Assembly: GCA_007694115.1 (NCBI GenBank)
Contig: RECJ01000176.1
Span: forward strand, 1-41,382
DNA: 41,382 nt
DNA from: Leptolyngbya sp. DLM2.Bin27
GTDB taxonomy: Bacteria > Cyanobacteriota > Cyanobacteriia > Phormidesmidales > Phormidesmidaceae
Reading direction: 5' to 3'
Part shown: piece by piece, positions 1 through 8,885 of the stretch
Position numbering within the stretch: the stretch's first letter is position 1
Layout: each line of letters opens with the position of its first letter
Translations under genes and position numbers: made by a program
Notes under the pieces: generated by a model
Seen by the model: only the letters and a program-made list of their open reading frames with translations
What the model was told of the DNA's origin: nothing
Databases searched by the model: none

Positions 1-128
1 CACAATGGAACTATACCGCCGTACCAGAAGTACAGGTTGTTTAATCCACGTTCCTTAGAGCCCGTCAAAACTAGCTAAGGAGATTTCTAGGAAAGAAGAT
101 ACCAGCTTTAATCCAGCGACTGTAGCCG

Positions 129-180
129 CTGTAGGGTGGGCACTGCCCACCATTAGGGAAACTTTTTCCAGAAGTCGCCT
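129..180 (+). repeat. Dispersed palindromic repeat, copy A
   Basis: A 52-bp element whose core is a near-perfect hairpin (GTGGGCA-C-TGCCCAC), followed by a tail ending in CCAGAAGTCGCCT. An inverted copy lies at 34774-34826 and differs by three substitutions and one indel. Partial copies of the core lie at 10262-10335. It sits between the window edge and birA. This looks like a non-coding dispersed repeat of the kind common in cyanobacterial intergenic DNA. A role as an mRNA end structure is possible but unproven. Confidence 0.75.
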
Positions 181-226
181 AAGCTGATCCCGAGGCCCCG
201 AGGCCTGAGATTGACCGGCCCTAGAT

Positions 227-1096
227 TTGATTTTTATTTTTATAGAAGAAACCTTAGGTAACTACCGGGTGAACCTAGAACGACTCCACCAGGCCCTGCG
301 ACAGCCCGCCAACACCCTTGGCACCATGCCCGCCTATGGGGCACTGCGGCCTCGTTTTCACCTGCACTGGGTCGATCAGATTGACTCCACCAATCGAGCC
401 CTGGCCACCATGATGGCCAGGGGTGCTCCGGCTGGCACCGTGCTGATGGCGGCCACCCAGCAGGCTGGCCGGGGGCAGTGGGGCCGACAGTGGCAGTCTC
501 CCCCCGGCGGGCTCTATCTTTCGCTGGGGCTCAAGCCTGATCTACCCGCCCACCGCAGCCCCTACCTGGCCCTCGCCAGCGCCTGGGGAGTGGTGACCAG
601 TTTGGCCAACTTGGGTCTGCCCGTGCAGGTCAAGTGGCCCAACGACCTGGTGGCTGGGGGCAAAAAACTCGGCGGGGTGCTGGCTGAAACCCGCGTTGAG
701 CGGGGGCAGGTGCAGGAGGTGGTGATCGGCCTTGGGCTCAACGGGTTTAACCCGGTGCCCGCCACCGGCATTTCGATTCAGCAGCTGATTCGACCGGAGA
801 CGGCCCCCACCGCTTTGAATACCTTGGAGGGTTTAGCTGCGATCGCACTCTATGGCCTCATCCAGGGCTATCTCCACTGGCACAACCAGGGAGATGACGC
901 CTTTCTTGCAGCCTACCAGGCCCGCATGGCCAATTTGGGCCAGGTTTTGGCCCTAGGGGGCCAGTCAGCAGAGGTAATTGGGGTGGCTCCCTCGGGCAAT
1001 CTGCGGGTGCAGCCCATGCATCGGCAGGTCGATAGGCCAGCGGCCAAGACGCTGGAAATCAAACCAGGACAAGTAACTTTGGGCTACAATGCGTAG
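227..1096 (+). CDS. birA: Biotin--[acetyl-CoA-carboxylase] ligase (single-domain BirA)
   Basis: Activates biotin with ATP and attaches it to the lysine of the biotin carboxyl carrier protein of acetyl-CoA carboxylase, so it acts at the entry to fatty acid synthesis in the cytoplasm. Family motifs are visible: DSTN near residues 53-56, the biotinyl-AMP loop GRGQWGRQW at 81-89, KWPND at 136-140 and KKLGG at 146-150. There is no N-terminal helix-turn-helix, so it should be a ligase only and not a repressor. The frame opens with TTG at 227, which would add a hydrophobic N-terminus; an in-frame GTG at 269 (residue 15) is a plausible alternative start. The M23 peptidase gene follows after 9 bp, suggesting co-transcription. 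Confidence 0.93.
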   Translation: MIFIFIEETLGNYRVNLERLHQALRQPANTLGTMPAYGALRPRFHLHWVDQIDSTNRALATMMARGAPAGTVLMAATQQAGRGQWGRQWQSPPGGLYLSLGLKPDLPAHRSPYLALASAWGVVTSLANLGLPVQVKWPNDLVAGGKKLGGVLAETRVERGQVQEVVIGLGLNGFNPVPATGISIQQLIRPETAPTALNTLEGLAAIALYGLIQGYLHWHNQGDDAFLAAYQARMANLGQVLALGGQSAEVIGVAPSGNLRVQPMHRQVDRPAAKTLEIKPGQVTLGYNA

Positions 1097-1105
1097 CGGT
1101 TGATT

Positions 1106-2551
1106 ATGGCAAAAAACACAGATCACTTAGAGTTGACCCAGGGCGCTAAGCCTTCACGCGTAAAGGCTGCGGTGGCCTGGCTTCAGGTGCTGATCGCAGT
1201 CGGCGGCACCGGCTTGACCTACGGCGGTGGGGCCGTAGCCGAGACCCCGGAGCCCCCTGCCCCAGATGGGTCGGTTAAGACCTCGGCTGACTACCTCACC
1301 CCGGGCGATCGCAACGTCCACAGCTCCAGCCCTACAGCTACTCTAAGTCTGCCCACTGCCCCTGGGGCGCAGCCCGATTTTTCGCCGCCGCGCCTCAACT
1401 CATCAGCCGTTGTGACATCTCCCCCTCCAGCGAGCCAGCCGATGTTTTCTCCGGTTCCCCCTCCTCCGCCTGCGGCAATTACAATCACCGTTCCCACCAC
1501 CCGATCGGCCCCAACCATGGCTGAAGGCTTGCTCCAGCCCGCCGTTTCTTCCATGGCCACCACGGTCAATGAAGCGCCTGCCTCAGCCGCCCCCACCCCC
1601 CTAGCTGAGCCAGCCCCAGCGGTTGAGCCGGCCCAGGCCGTACCCCCTACCATTGCCGCCGACGAATCGGTGCCTGCTGGCTACAACAGCGTCTTCATCG
1701 ACACCACCGACTACAGTTTGGGCGCGACCCAGGCTCCCAATGTGGTGTTTTCAGACCGCGCCACCGGCTGCGAGATCACGGTGGCCTCTGGCCAAACTAA
1801 TCCCCGCTCCTCCTGTGCCGCCGCCGCTCCCCAGGGTTCAGGGGCACCCAGCAGCGCCTCGCAAGCCAGTACCTCGGGAGACATCAGGGTGGGGCCAGTG
1901 ACCGTAGGCTCTCGCGGGGTCACCCTGGGCAACACCACCATTGTCAGCCGCGAGGCGCTCAACGAACGGCTGCGCCCCCTCAACGTGATGCGGCGGGGCA
2001 ACGAAGAATACATCTTTCCGCTGTCGATTCCAGCGCCGATTTCGTCGCTATTTGGCTGGCGAATGCACCCAATTCAACAGAGCTGGCGGTTTCACTCGGG
2101 CACCGACCTGGCCGCCCCCACCGGCACGCCGGTGCTGGCCACCCGAGCGGGGCGTGTAGCGGTGTCAGACTTTTTGGGGGGCTACGGCCTGACGGTGATC
2201 TTGCGCCACGGCGATGGCAACCTAGAGTCTCGCTATGCTCACCTGTCTCAGCTCACCGTCAGAGCAGGGGAATGGGTCGAGCAGGGAGAGGTGATTGGCC
2301 TGGTCGGCAGCACCGGCAACTCCACTGGCCCCCACCTACACTTTGAGCTGCGTCAGCTGACCGGGGAGGGCTGGATTGCCAAAGACCCGATTGAGGTCTT
2401 GGAATATGGTCTGGCCAACCTCCTAGAGATGGTGGGCAATCCTCTAGTCGCATTGGGGCGCGGTGTCGCCCCAGCCGCTGAAGCCGCCGACACCGAAGCT
2501 GGCCTGCCGGTTGACTACCCCTTCCGCCCGGCCCAGCCCAATGCCAGCTAG
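1106..2551 (+). CDS. M23 (LytM/NlpD-type) peptidoglycan endopeptidase, secreted
   Basis: Probable zinc endopeptidase, or cell-wall binding protein, acting on peptidoglycan in the periplasm. The N-terminus has a hydrophobic stretch at about residues 22-45 ending in a plausible signal cleavage site. A long Pro/Ala/Ser-rich linker follows to about residue 190. The C-terminal LytM domain (about 300-450) keeps the metal-binding pattern HxxxD (HSGTD) and HLHFE, so it should be catalytically competent. The ATG at 1106 is preferred over the TTG two codons upstream. The gene starts 9 bp after birA and is followed by the thioesterase gene, giving a probable operon. The biological substrate cannot be told from the sequence. 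Confidence 0.9.
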   Translation: MAKNTDHLELTQGAKPSRVKAAVAWLQVLIAVGGTGLTYGGGAVAETPEPPAPDGSVKTSADYLTPGDRNVHSSSPTATLSLPTAPGAQPDFSPPRLNSSAVVTSPPPASQPMFSPVPPPPPAAITITVPTTRSAPTMAEGLLQPAVSSMATTVNEAPASAAPTPLAEPAPAVEPAQAVPPTIAADESVPAGYNSVFIDTTDYSLGATQAPNVVFSDRATGCEITVASGQTNPRSSCAAAAPQGSGAPSSASQASTSGDIRVGPVTVGSRGVTLGNTTIVSREALNERLRPLNVMRRGNEEYIFPLSIPAPISSLFGWRMHPIQQSWRFHSGTDLAAPTGTPVLATRAGRVAVSDFLGGYGLTVILRHGDGNLESRYAHLSQLTVRAGEWVEQGEVIGLVGSTGNSTGPHLHFELRQLTGEGWIAKDPIEVLEYGLANLLEMVGNPLVALGRGVAPAAEAADTEAGLPVDYPFRPAQPNAS

Positions 2552-2598
2552 GGCGGCGGGCTCTAGTCGTCTCCCTAGCTCCATCTGCGATCGCTGCT

Positions 2599-3027
2599 AT
2601 GGGTTTTGTCTTTGACCATTACGTGCGCTTCCATGAGACCGATGGGGCTGGGGTCGTGTACTTTGCCAACGAGCTGGTGATGTGTCATACGGCCTACGAG
2701 GCCTCCCTGGTGGCGGCGGGTCTAGATGTTGGCCAGCTTTTTAGGGCTGAAACGGTGGCTTACCCCATTGCCCATGCCAGCATCGACTATCGTCAACCCC
2801 TGCGGTGCGGCGATCGGGTCTCTATTGACCTGACCCCGACCAGCGTAGACCAGAGCAGCTTTGAAATTCAGTATCAGCTAACGCTGGGGGAGCGCCTGGC
2901 CGCCCAGGCGCTAACTCGCCATGTGTGCATTGAGGTCGCTAGCCGTCGCCGCTGCCCCCTGCCCCCTGCCATGGAACAGTGGCTAGCCCGCTGGGGCGAT
3001 CACTCACCTTCTCTAGCGACACATTAG
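2599..3027 (+). CDS. 4HBT-family thioesterase, likely 1,4-dihydroxy-2-naphthoyl-CoA hydrolase
   Basis: Hotdog-fold acyl-CoA thioesterase of 142 residues, the usual length. The N-terminal signature around HETDGAGVVYFANE (about 12-25) carries the catalytic Asp of the 4-hydroxybenzoyl-CoA thioesterase family. In cyanobacteria the close relative (Synechocystis slr0204 type) releases 1,4-dihydroxy-2-naphthoate from its CoA ester during phylloquinone synthesis. That substrate assignment rests on recalled family resemblance, not on a computed alignment. The gene lies 47 bp after the M23 gene on the same strand. A tiny ORF begins 2 bp past its stop codon, suggesting translational coupling. Confidence 0.82.
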   Translation: MGFVFDHYVRFHETDGAGVVYFANELVMCHTAYEASLVAAGLDVGQLFRAETVAYPIAHASIDYRQPLRCGDRVSIDLTPTSVDQSSFEIQYQLTLGERLAAQALTRHVCIEVASRRRCPLPPAMEQWLARWGDHSPSLATH

Positions 3028-3029
3028 AT

Positions 3030-3131
3030 ATGGTGGCAGGCAGTTGGCAGGAGTGGGTGTTTGTGGCGGGCTACGTGGGGTTTTTAGTGGCGATCACCGC
3101 CCTAGTGCTCAGCTCTCGCCCAGAGCGATAG
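3030..3131 (+). CDS. Putative 33-residue single-helix membrane protein
   Basis: An ATG two bases after the thioesterase stop opens a 33-codon frame: a short polar start (MVAGSWQEW), about 20 hydrophobic residues forming one predicted transmembrane helix, and a basic end (SSRPER). The near-zero spacing to the upstream stop suggests translation by coupling, since no good ribosome binding site precedes it. I do not recognise it as one of the known small photosystem or cytochrome subunits. A longer overlapping frame (3044-3226) has no protein-like character. The alternative is that this is a chance ORF. Confidence 0.5.
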   Translation: MVAGSWQEWVFVAGYVGFLVAITALVLSSRPER

Positions 3132-3342
3132 CCAACCGACAGCCCAGTACCTCAAGGCAGAAGTATGAAGGCAGAAGGCAGCACCGGAAAATAATCACAA
3201 ATAAGGGGTTTTGCCTAGCCAAATAGGTGATTTATTGTCGCCTTAGAGGGCTAGAGACCTGTGGGTAATTCCTCCAATCGGCACTTTACGGACTGCCAGC
3301 CCCGGAGTTCCCAGGCAATTGTTAAAGGCTGCCGTGTTGTTT

Positions 3343-3356
3343 CCGTAAATTTACGG
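3343..3356. promoter_or_regulatory. Perfect 14-bp palindrome
   Basis: CCGTAAATTTACGG is fully self-complementary. The half-site TTTACGG recurs about 65 bp upstream and about 180 bp downstream in the same intergenic stretch. It could be the site of a dimeric regulator; no specific protein is implied. Confidence 0.4.
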
Positions 3357-3461
3357 TGGGCTCTCCCCCAGGTGCCTCAGGATCCGGTAGTCTGGTTACA
3401 AGCGCTCAAAGGCGGCTTAGTTTTAACTTAAACGTCACATAGGCGTCTCCTGATGGGGTTT

Positions 3462-3488
3462 CCCCCGGCTTCGGTCGGGGGTTTTTAT
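3462..3488 (+). terminator. Strong Rho-independent terminator
   Basis: A CCCCCG/CGGGGG stem closes over a short cttcgg-containing loop and is followed by GTTTTTATT. This is the most classical intrinsic terminator in the window. It points along the + strand and is far from the nearest upstream CDS. Confidence 0.8.
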
Positions 3489-3655
3489 TGGGGGTACGAT
3501 TGGCTGTCAGGGATGATCAGTCCTCTGAGATTTTACGGAGAAATTGTGCGGATCGAGGTGTGCTAGTTGGGAAATCTGGAGCAAGTGAGTTCAAGCCCCG
3601 GCTTTGGTGGGCACCTCCGGGTATTCACCAGTGACGCTGGACACAGTTGCCCACC

Positions 3656-5287
3656 ATGTACGTTCAGATGACCTTTCAAGTTGGCATCCTGGCATTGGCG
3701 GCAGCGATTAACGCTTTAGTCACCAGTATGGCTTGGCATCAACGGGGAGCGACCCTGGCCCGACAGTATTTCTCGCTGATGATGGCAGCGGCGACCTTCT
3801 ACGCAGCGGTAGCGGCCATGGAGGCTGGGTCGGTCGCCCTGGCGAACAAAATTTTTTGGTCCACGCTGGAATACGTAGGCACAGGCGGTATCACCATTTT
3901 CTTTGTGCTGTTTACCGAAGCCTATGTCCATGGGCGATCGCACTTTACCCGACGCCGGCTGATCTGGCTCAGCCTCTGGCCTCTAATCAACATCGCCCTG
4001 GTCGCCACCAACGCCTGGCATCGGTGGATCTGGGCAGACGTGGTGCTGGCTGCCCCACCTAGCAATAGCGCTATCTACAGCCACGGCCCTGGCTATATTT
4101 TCGTCCTGGCCTGCCTCTACCTCTACAGCCTGCGGGGGATTCATTTGCTGGGGCGAACCACCCTCAGCGGTGGGCCGCTGCACCGACGGCAAGCGCGCTG
4201 GCTGCTAGCGGGGGCGCTGTTTCCCTACCTGGGTGGCACGCTCTATTCCCTCAAGCTCACCCCAGCGGGCCTAAACCTGACCCCGATGTCGTTTATGGCC
4301 ACGGGGCTGCTGTGTTTTTGGGGGCTATTTCGCATGGGGGTGTTCGAGGCGATTCCTATCGCCCGTGAAATGCTGATTGAGCACCTACGCGACGGCGTTA
4401 TCGTCGTGGACTTAGAGCAGCAAATTGTTGATATCAATCCTCAGGGGCGATCGCTAACTGGGCTCAAAGACAGTGCCGTGGGGCGATCTATCCACATTGC
4501 TCTATCCGGTATTCCAGAGCTTCTGCACCACTACGACCAGGGCACCGAAATGCCCTTTTGTATTTGGATCGGTTCCCCCCAAACTTGCCATATCACCGTG
4601 CAGATGTCCGCCTTGAGAGACTACCGTGGCAAGACCCACGGGCGCTTGCTGGTGCTGCATGACACTACCCACCAGTACCTGTCGGAGCTAGAACTGCGCC
4701 AGGCCAACGCCCGTCTCAGATACCAGCTGCAAGAGATTGAGGGCCTCCAGGTCAAACTTAAAACCCAGGCCAGCCGAGATCAGCTCACCGGGCTATTTAA
4801 CCGTCACCATCTCCATGAAATGCTGCCCCAGGTACTTCGTCAGGCCCGCCAAGGGGTCTATTCTGTAGCGTTTGTCATGCTCGACATTGACTATTTCAAA
4901 CAGGTCAACGACACCTTTGGGCACCGGGCTGGCGATCTGCTGATTCAGGCTTTCAGCCAGATTCTGCTGATGCATATACAAGCGGGCGAGACTGCCTACC
5001 GCCTGGGTGGAGAAGAATTTTTGCTGATTTTGCCCCAGGCAACCCTAGAGGGTGGTACACAACGGGCCGACTACATCCGCCAGCAGTTTAACGTCTCGGC
5101 TGTGCCCTGGGACGGAACGGACATTCGCACTACGGTATCGGGTGGCGTTGCCGTTTTCCCTGACCATGCTACCCAGTCAGACGATTTGCTCCATGCCGTT
5201 GATTTGGCCCTATACGCCGCTAAAAGATCAGGCCGCAATCAGGTTGCCTGCTTTAACCCCCAAATTCATTTACCCAGCTCGGTCTAA
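3656..5287 (+). CDS. Membrane diguanylate cyclase: 7TM sensor, PAS, GGDEF
   Basis: Likely makes the second messenger cyclic di-GMP from two GTP. The first ~220 residues are a run of hydrophobic helices resembling the 7TM sensor module of histidine kinases. A PAS domain follows (EHLRDGVIVVDLEQQIVDIN, about 240-340), then a short coiled-coil (about 345-380), then the GGDEF domain beginning RDQLTGLFNRHHL. The active-site signature is GGEEF, the competent form, and the substrate/metal segment DIDYFKQVND is intact. The inhibitory I-site RxxD that normally lies five residues before the signature reads QAGE, so product inhibition is probably lost. The ATG at 3656 is preferred over the TTG three codons upstream. 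The input signal is unknown. Confidence 0.9.
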   Translation: MYVQMTFQVGILALAAAINALVTSMAWHQRGATLARQYFSLMMAAATFYAAVAAMEAGSVALANKIFWSTLEYVGTGGITIFFVLFTEAYVHGRSHFTRRRLIWLSLWPLINIALVATNAWHRWIWADVVLAAPPSNSAIYSHGPGYIFVLACLYLYSLRGIHLLGRTTLSGGPLHRRQARWLLAGALFPYLGGTLYSLKLTPAGLNLTPMSFMATGLLCFWGLFRMGVFEAIPIAREMLIEHLRDGVIVVDLEQQIVDINPQGRSLTGLKDSAVGRSIHIALSGIPELLHHYDQGTEMPFCIWIGSPQTCHITVQMSALRDYRGKTHGRLLVLHDTTHQYLSELELRQANARLRYQLQEIEGLQVKLKTQASRDQLTGLFNRHHLHEMLPQVLRQARQGVYSVAFVMLDIDYFKQVNDTFGHRAGDLLIQAFSQILLMHIQAGETAYRLGGEEFLLILPQATLEGGTQRADYIRQQFNVSAVPWDGTDIRTTVSGGVAVFPDHATQSDDLLHAVDLALYAAKRSGRNQVACFNPQIHLPSSV

Positions 5288-5392
5288 GGCCCAATTGGGT
5301 CTGCCTGCTGTTGGTTGATTGCCCCAGGGGCGCAATGTTGTCAGAATATAGAGACAATTGTCCTAAACCTCAACGCAGCGGTCTCGTTTTTG

Positions 5393-6382
5393 ATGAATAC
5401 AGTCACTGGTCTTGGTCTTCTCCTCGCCCTTCTAGCCGGCGGCGGAGCCCTCTACCTGCTCACCCCACGCCGCTACCAGTCGGCAGATTCCGTAGCTACC
5501 TCCTACGACCAGTGGACTGACGACGGGATCTTAGAGTTTTACTGGGGTGAGCACATTCACCTGGGCCACTACGGGTCGCCGCCCCGGCGCAAAGACTTTC
5601 TCGCCGCCAAAGCTGACTTTGTGCATGAAATGGTGCGCTGGGGTGGTCTAGACCGGCTGCCCGCAGGCACTACGGTGCTCGATGTGGGCTGCGGCATCGG
5701 CGGCAGCAGCCGAATTTTGGCCCGCGACTATGGCTTTGCGGTCACAGGCATTACCATCAGCCCCAACCAGGTCAAGCGCGCCCAGCAGCTCACCCCCGAG
5801 GGCGTGACCGCCCGGTTTCAGGTGGATGACGCCATGGCGCTGTCGTTTCCCGATGCCAGCTTTGATGTGGTTTGGTCGGTGGAAGCCGGCCCCCACATGC
5901 CCGACAAGGCTGTGTTTGCCCGCGAGCTGCTGCGGGTGCTCAAGCCTGGCGGGGTGCTGGTCGTTGCCGACTGGAACCAGCGGGACGATCGCAATGTGCC
6001 CCTCAATGCCTGGGAAAAGCCGGTGATGCGCCAGCTGCTCGACCAGTGGTCACACCCGGCTTTTGCCAGCATCGAAGGCTTTGCTGAGCAGCTGGAAGCG
6101 ACCGGGCTGGTCGATGGCCAGGTGGCGACCGCCGACTGGTCAAAGGAAACCCTGCCCTCCTGGCTCGACTCGATTTGGCAGGGGGTGATTCGGCCCCAGG
6201 GCATGGTGCGCTTTGGGCCAGCGGGCATTGTCAAATCGGTGCGAGAGGTGCCTACCCTGCTGCTGATGCGCCTGGCCTTTGGGAGTGGACTGTGCCGCTT
6301 TGGCATGTTTCGCGCCGTGCGGGCCAGCGCCGCCCCCCAGCCTCAGGCGATGGTGACGTCATCTGACAGGTACACGTCTTGA
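5393..6382 (+). CDS. 2-methyl-6-phytyl-1,4-hydroquinone / MSBQ methyltransferase
   Basis: SAM-dependent methyltransferase of prenylquinone synthesis. It adds the ring methyl group to MPBQ and MSBQ on the way to tocopherol and plastoquinone. The protein opens with one transmembrane anchor (about residues 2-22). A cyanobacterial signature follows ([18 protein letters not shown]), then the SAM motif [12 protein letters not shown], and further conserved blocks such as [15 protein letters not shown] and [10 protein letters not shown] recognise these from the Synechocystis sll0418 family. The frame is open from a TTG at 5315, but homologues begin with the hydrophobic anchor, so the ATG at 5393 is chosen. 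Its last 40 bp overlap the 3' end of the convergent fda gene. A perfect palindrome, GACAATTGTC, lies at 5353-5362 just upstream. Confidence 0.94.
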   Translation: MNTVTGLGLLLALLAGGGALYLLTPRRYQSADSVATSYDQWTDDGILEFYWGEHIHLGHYGSPPRRKDFLAAKADFVHEMVRWGGLDRLPAGTTVLDVGCGIGGSSRILARDYGFAVTGITISPNQVKRAQQLTPEGVTARFQVDDAMALSFPDASFDVVWSVEAGPHMPDKAVFARELLRVLKPGGVLVVADWNQRDDRNVPLNAWEKPVMRQLLDQWSHPAFASIEGFAEQLEATGLVDGQVATADWSKETLPSWLDSIWQGVIRPQGMVRFGPAGIVKSVREVPTLLLMRLAFGSGLCRFGMFRAVRASAAPQPQAMVTSSDRYTS

Positions 6383-7425
6383 ATCAGGTGAAACAGCTTC
6401 ACCCCTTCTTTGAAGTCGCGCTGGAAGGTTTTGCGGCCCGAGATTAGCCCCATGCCCCCGGCCCGCTTGTTGATCACAGCGGTACGCACGGCCTCGGCAA
6501 AGTCATTTTTGCCGGAGCCACCGCCGGAGTTGATCAGCCCCATGCGCCCGGCGTAGCAGTTGAGCACCTGGTAGCGAGTGAGATCGACGGGGTGGTCGGT
6601 GGTGAGATCGCTGTAGACCAGCTCGTGGGTTTTGCCGTAGGTGCCGCCAATAGCCTTGGCGACTGCCCCGTAGCCGTTGTTGCAGTTGGGCAGCTTTTGC
6701 TTAATGATATCGGCCTCAATGGTGACGCCCAGGTGGTTGGCCTGGCCGGTGAGGTCGGCGGCGGTGTGATAGTCTTGGTCTTGCTTAAAATCACTGCTGC
6801 GCAGGTAGCACCAGAGAATGGTGGCCATACCCAGCTCGTGGGCCCGCTGGAAGGCGGCGCTGACCTCTTGAATTTGCCGGGTCGACTCTTCCGAGCCAAA
6901 GTAGATGGTGGCTCCGACGGCTACAGCCCCTAGATTCCAGGCCTGCTCAACGTCGGCAAACATGATCTGATCAAAGCGGTTGGGGGCCGTCAGCAGCTCG
7001 TTGTGGTTGAGCTTGACGATAAAGGGAATTTTGTGGGCGTAGCGGCGCGATACGCTGCCCAGCACACCGAGGGTGGTGGCGACGGCGTTGCAGCCCCCGG
7101 CGATCGCCAGCTCGACAATATTTTGCGGGTCAAAGTAGATCGGGTTGGGGGCAAAGGAGGCCCCAGCGGAATGCTCAATGCCCTGATCGACCGGCAAAAT
7201 TGAGAGGTAGCCGGTGTGGGCCAGGCGGCCATGGCCGTAAAGCTGTTGCAGGCTGCGCAGCACTTGGGGGTTGCGATCGCTCTGGGCAAAAATCCGATCT
7301 ACCCAGTCTGGCCCCGGCAGATGCAGCATCGATTTCGCCACCTTAGCCTCGTAGCTCAGCAGCGATTCAGCCTCAGATCCAAGCCAGTCGGCGATTGTTT
7401 TGGCAGACGATGGGGCAGTTACCAT
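6343..7425 (-). CDS. fda: Class I fructose-bisphosphate aldolase (DhnA type)
   Basis: Cleaves fructose-1,6-bisphosphate to dihydroxyacetone phosphate and glyceraldehyde-3-phosphate through a Schiff base, serving glycolysis and possibly the Calvin cycle. The 360-residue protein shows the DhnA/FbaB blocks [10 protein letters not shown] (about 77-86), [10 protein letters not shown], a probable Schiff-base lysine in IKQK (about 241-244), and the phosphate-binding region around [11 protein letters not shown]. Cyanobacteria often have both class I and class II aldolases; this is the class I type. The gene is transcribed away from moaA, with an imperfect tandem repeat in the shared upstream region. 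Its 3' end overlaps the methyltransferase gene by 40 bp tail to tail. Confidence 0.94.
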   Translation of the reverse strand: MVTAPSSAKTIADWLGSEAESLLSYEAKVAKSMLHLPGPDWVDRIFAQSDRNPQVLRSLQQLYGHGRLAHTGYLSILPVDQGIEHSAGASFAPNPIYFDPQNIVELAIAGGCNAVATTLGVLGSVSRRYAHKIPFIVKLNHNELLTAPNRFDQIMFADVEQAWNLGAVAVGATIYFGSEESTRQIQEVSAAFQRAHELGMATILWCYLRSSDFKQDQDYHTAADLTGQANHLGVTIEADIIKQKLPNCNNGYGAVAKAIGGTYGKTHELVYSDLTTDHPVDLTRYQVLNCYAGRMGLINSGGGSGKNDFAEAVRTAVINKRAGGMGLISGRKTFQRDFKEGVKLFHLIQDVYLSDDVTIA

Positions 7426-7500
7426 AGCTTTGAGTTAAATCACAGCGCAGACATCTAAACCTTAGCCCAGAGACCCACAACCATGAACCTATCCCTAAGG

Positions 7501-7563
7501 GGAGGTTTTAGGCAGTCTGCGGGAATCTGACGGGGAGATTTTAGACAGTCGCCAGGAATCTAG
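7501..7563. repeat. Imperfect tandem direct repeat in the fda/moaA divergent region
   Basis: Two 30-bp units with a 33-bp period (7501-7530 and 7534-7563) match at about 23 of 30 positions. Shared blocks are GGAG-TTTTAG, CAGTC and GGAATCT. The array sits 76 bp from the fda start and about 54 bp from the moaA start, so it could be a pair of regulator sites. Three-turn spacing (about 33 bp) would put both units on the same face of the helix. Confidence 0.6.
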
Positions 7564-7616
7564 GTGGGGATGCCATAATCGGGAGAACCCAACCGCTAGC
7601 TCCTGCCCCACCGCCT

Positions 7617-8603
7617 ATGCCTGCCATTGACTACCTCCGCATCAGCCTCGTCGATCGCTGCAACTTTCAGTGCCAATACTGCATGCCAGAGGGGGCCGAT
7701 TTGCAGTACCTGCCCCAGGGAGAGTGGCTGACCCGTGCCGAGCTGAGCCAGCTACTACAGGAGGTATTTATACCCCTGGGCTTCTCAAACTTTCGGCTGA
7801 CGGGGGGCGAACCGCTAGTCAGGCCAGGGGTAGTGGATATTGTGCGCGACATTGCTGCCCTGCCGGGCACCAGAGACCTGGCCCTGACCACCAATGCCTT
7901 TTTGCTTGGCACCATGGCTGAGGATCTCTGGGATGCGGGACTGCGGCGAATTAATATCAGCCTCGACTCTTTAGATCCGGTGATTTTTGATCAAATCGTC
8001 GGCGGGCGGGGCAAGTCTCGCTGGCCCCAGGTATGGGCGGGCATTCAGGCGGCGCACCGGGTGGGGTTTTCGCCCCTCAAGCTCAATGTGGTGGTGATAC
8101 CGGGGGTCAACGATCACGAGGTACTCGATCTGGCGGCGCTGACGCTGGAGCGCGAGTGGCACGTGCGGTTTATTGAGTTTATGCCCATCGGTAACGACCG
8201 CCTGTTTGAGGCCAAGGGCTGGATTGATTCGGCGGTATTGCGCGATCGCATTCGCCAGCGCTGGGGCCTGAGCGAGGGAGATGTGCTGGGCAACGGCCCG
8301 GCAGATGTGTTTCAGATTCCAGGAGCTCAGGGCACCGTGGGGTTTATTAGCCAGATGTCGGAGTGCTTCTGCGATCGCTGTAACCGCATGCGCCTGTCGG
8401 CCGACGGTTGGCTGCGCCCCTGCCTGCTCAATGAAACCGGGCAACTAGACCTGAAAACCTCTCTGCGCCAGGGTGTTTCCACCGCTGAGATCAAACATCA
8501 GGTGGCCGCCCTGCTGGCCGACAAACCCGAGATCAACTACAAAATGCGCCAGTCGGGCACCACCGGCAACTACCAGCGCACCATGTCCCAAATTGGCGGC
8601 TGA
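7617..8603 (+). CDS. moaA: GTP 3',8-cyclase MoaA (molybdenum cofactor synthesis)
   Basis: Radical-SAM enzyme that starts molybdopterin synthesis by rearranging GTP to 3',8-cyclo-GTP. It has the N-terminal 4Fe-4S/SAM motif CxxxCxxC (Cys15, 19, 22, in CNFQCQYC) and the LTGGEPLVR motif. The C-terminal cluster ligands lie in [12 protein letters not shown] followed by LRPCLL. It ends in Gly-Gly, as MoaA must for activity. The length (328) is typical, although the N-terminus before the first cluster is short; no alternative start is visible upstream. It is divergent from fda, and no other molybdopterin genes are nearby. Confidence 0.96.
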   Translation: MPAIDYLRISLVDRCNFQCQYCMPEGADLQYLPQGEWLTRAELSQLLQEVFIPLGFSNFRLTGGEPLVRPGVVDIVRDIAALPGTRDLALTTNAFLLGTMAEDLWDAGLRRINISLDSLDPVIFDQIVGGRGKSRWPQVWAGIQAAHRVGFSPLKLNVVVIPGVNDHEVLDLAALTLEREWHVRFIEFMPIGNDRLFEAKGWIDSAVLRDRIRQRWGLSEGDVLGNGPADVFQIPGAQGTVGFISQMSECFCDRCNRMRLSADGWLRPCLLNETGQLDLKTSLRQGVSTAEIKHQVAALLADKPEINYKMRQSGTTGNYQRTMSQIGG

Positions 8604-8620
8604 AGCCAGCTCATCTGGCT
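8604..8620 (+). terminator. Hairpin after moaA
   Basis: AGCCAG-ctcat-CTGGCT forms a 6-bp stem directly after the moaA stop. No U-run follows, so it may be an mRNA-end stabiliser or a weak terminator. Confidence 0.35.
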
Positions 8621-8885
8621 CCCAGATCATCCGACAGCCGGGGGGGGAGCCCGGCAAAAAAGACATTGGCAGCCCGATCTAGTCATATTGGCTGGTCTAA
8701 AACCCAGCTATTCAGGTATAAGTTGAAGCAGACGGTGTCTAACTCTGGCCCGGGGTCAGCGTTCCGTGGTCGCCTGCCAAGCCCAAGGGCTGTCACCATC
8801 AGCCCAGTCAAACAACAGGTCATTCGGCCCTCAATTCGGCTTTGATTCCGCCTTGTCCGTCTGGCTCAGCTGCTTCTCACGCCCT

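Larger units (their letters stand above)
3132..3646. other. Gene-free stretch with repeats and a possible small-RNA gene
   Basis: About 515 bp with no convincing coding frame. It holds degenerate AAGGCAG-type short tandem repeats at about 3164-3181, three TTTACGG motifs (about 3284, 3351 and 3533), one of them inside a perfect 14-bp palindrome, and a strong Rho-independent terminator at 3462-3488. That terminator lies about 330 bp past the nearest upstream coding end. It therefore either ends a long untranslated tail or terminates an unannotated small RNA. I see no match to a small RNA or riboswitch I know. Confidence 0.6.

Noticed and set aside
3044..3226. 60-residue + frame overlapping the small membrane ORF
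   Set aside because: Low-complexity and unlike a protein; the 33-residue frame at 3030-3131 is a better candidate because of its start spacing and clean helix.
3560..3640. Possible tRNA (a GAGTTCAAGCCCC stretch like a T-arm)
   Set aside because: No matching acceptor, D-arm or anticodon stem could be formed around it.
5818..6306. 162-residue reverse frame within the methyltransferase gene
   Set aside because: Antisense shadow with no recognisable features, lying wholly inside a well-identified gene.
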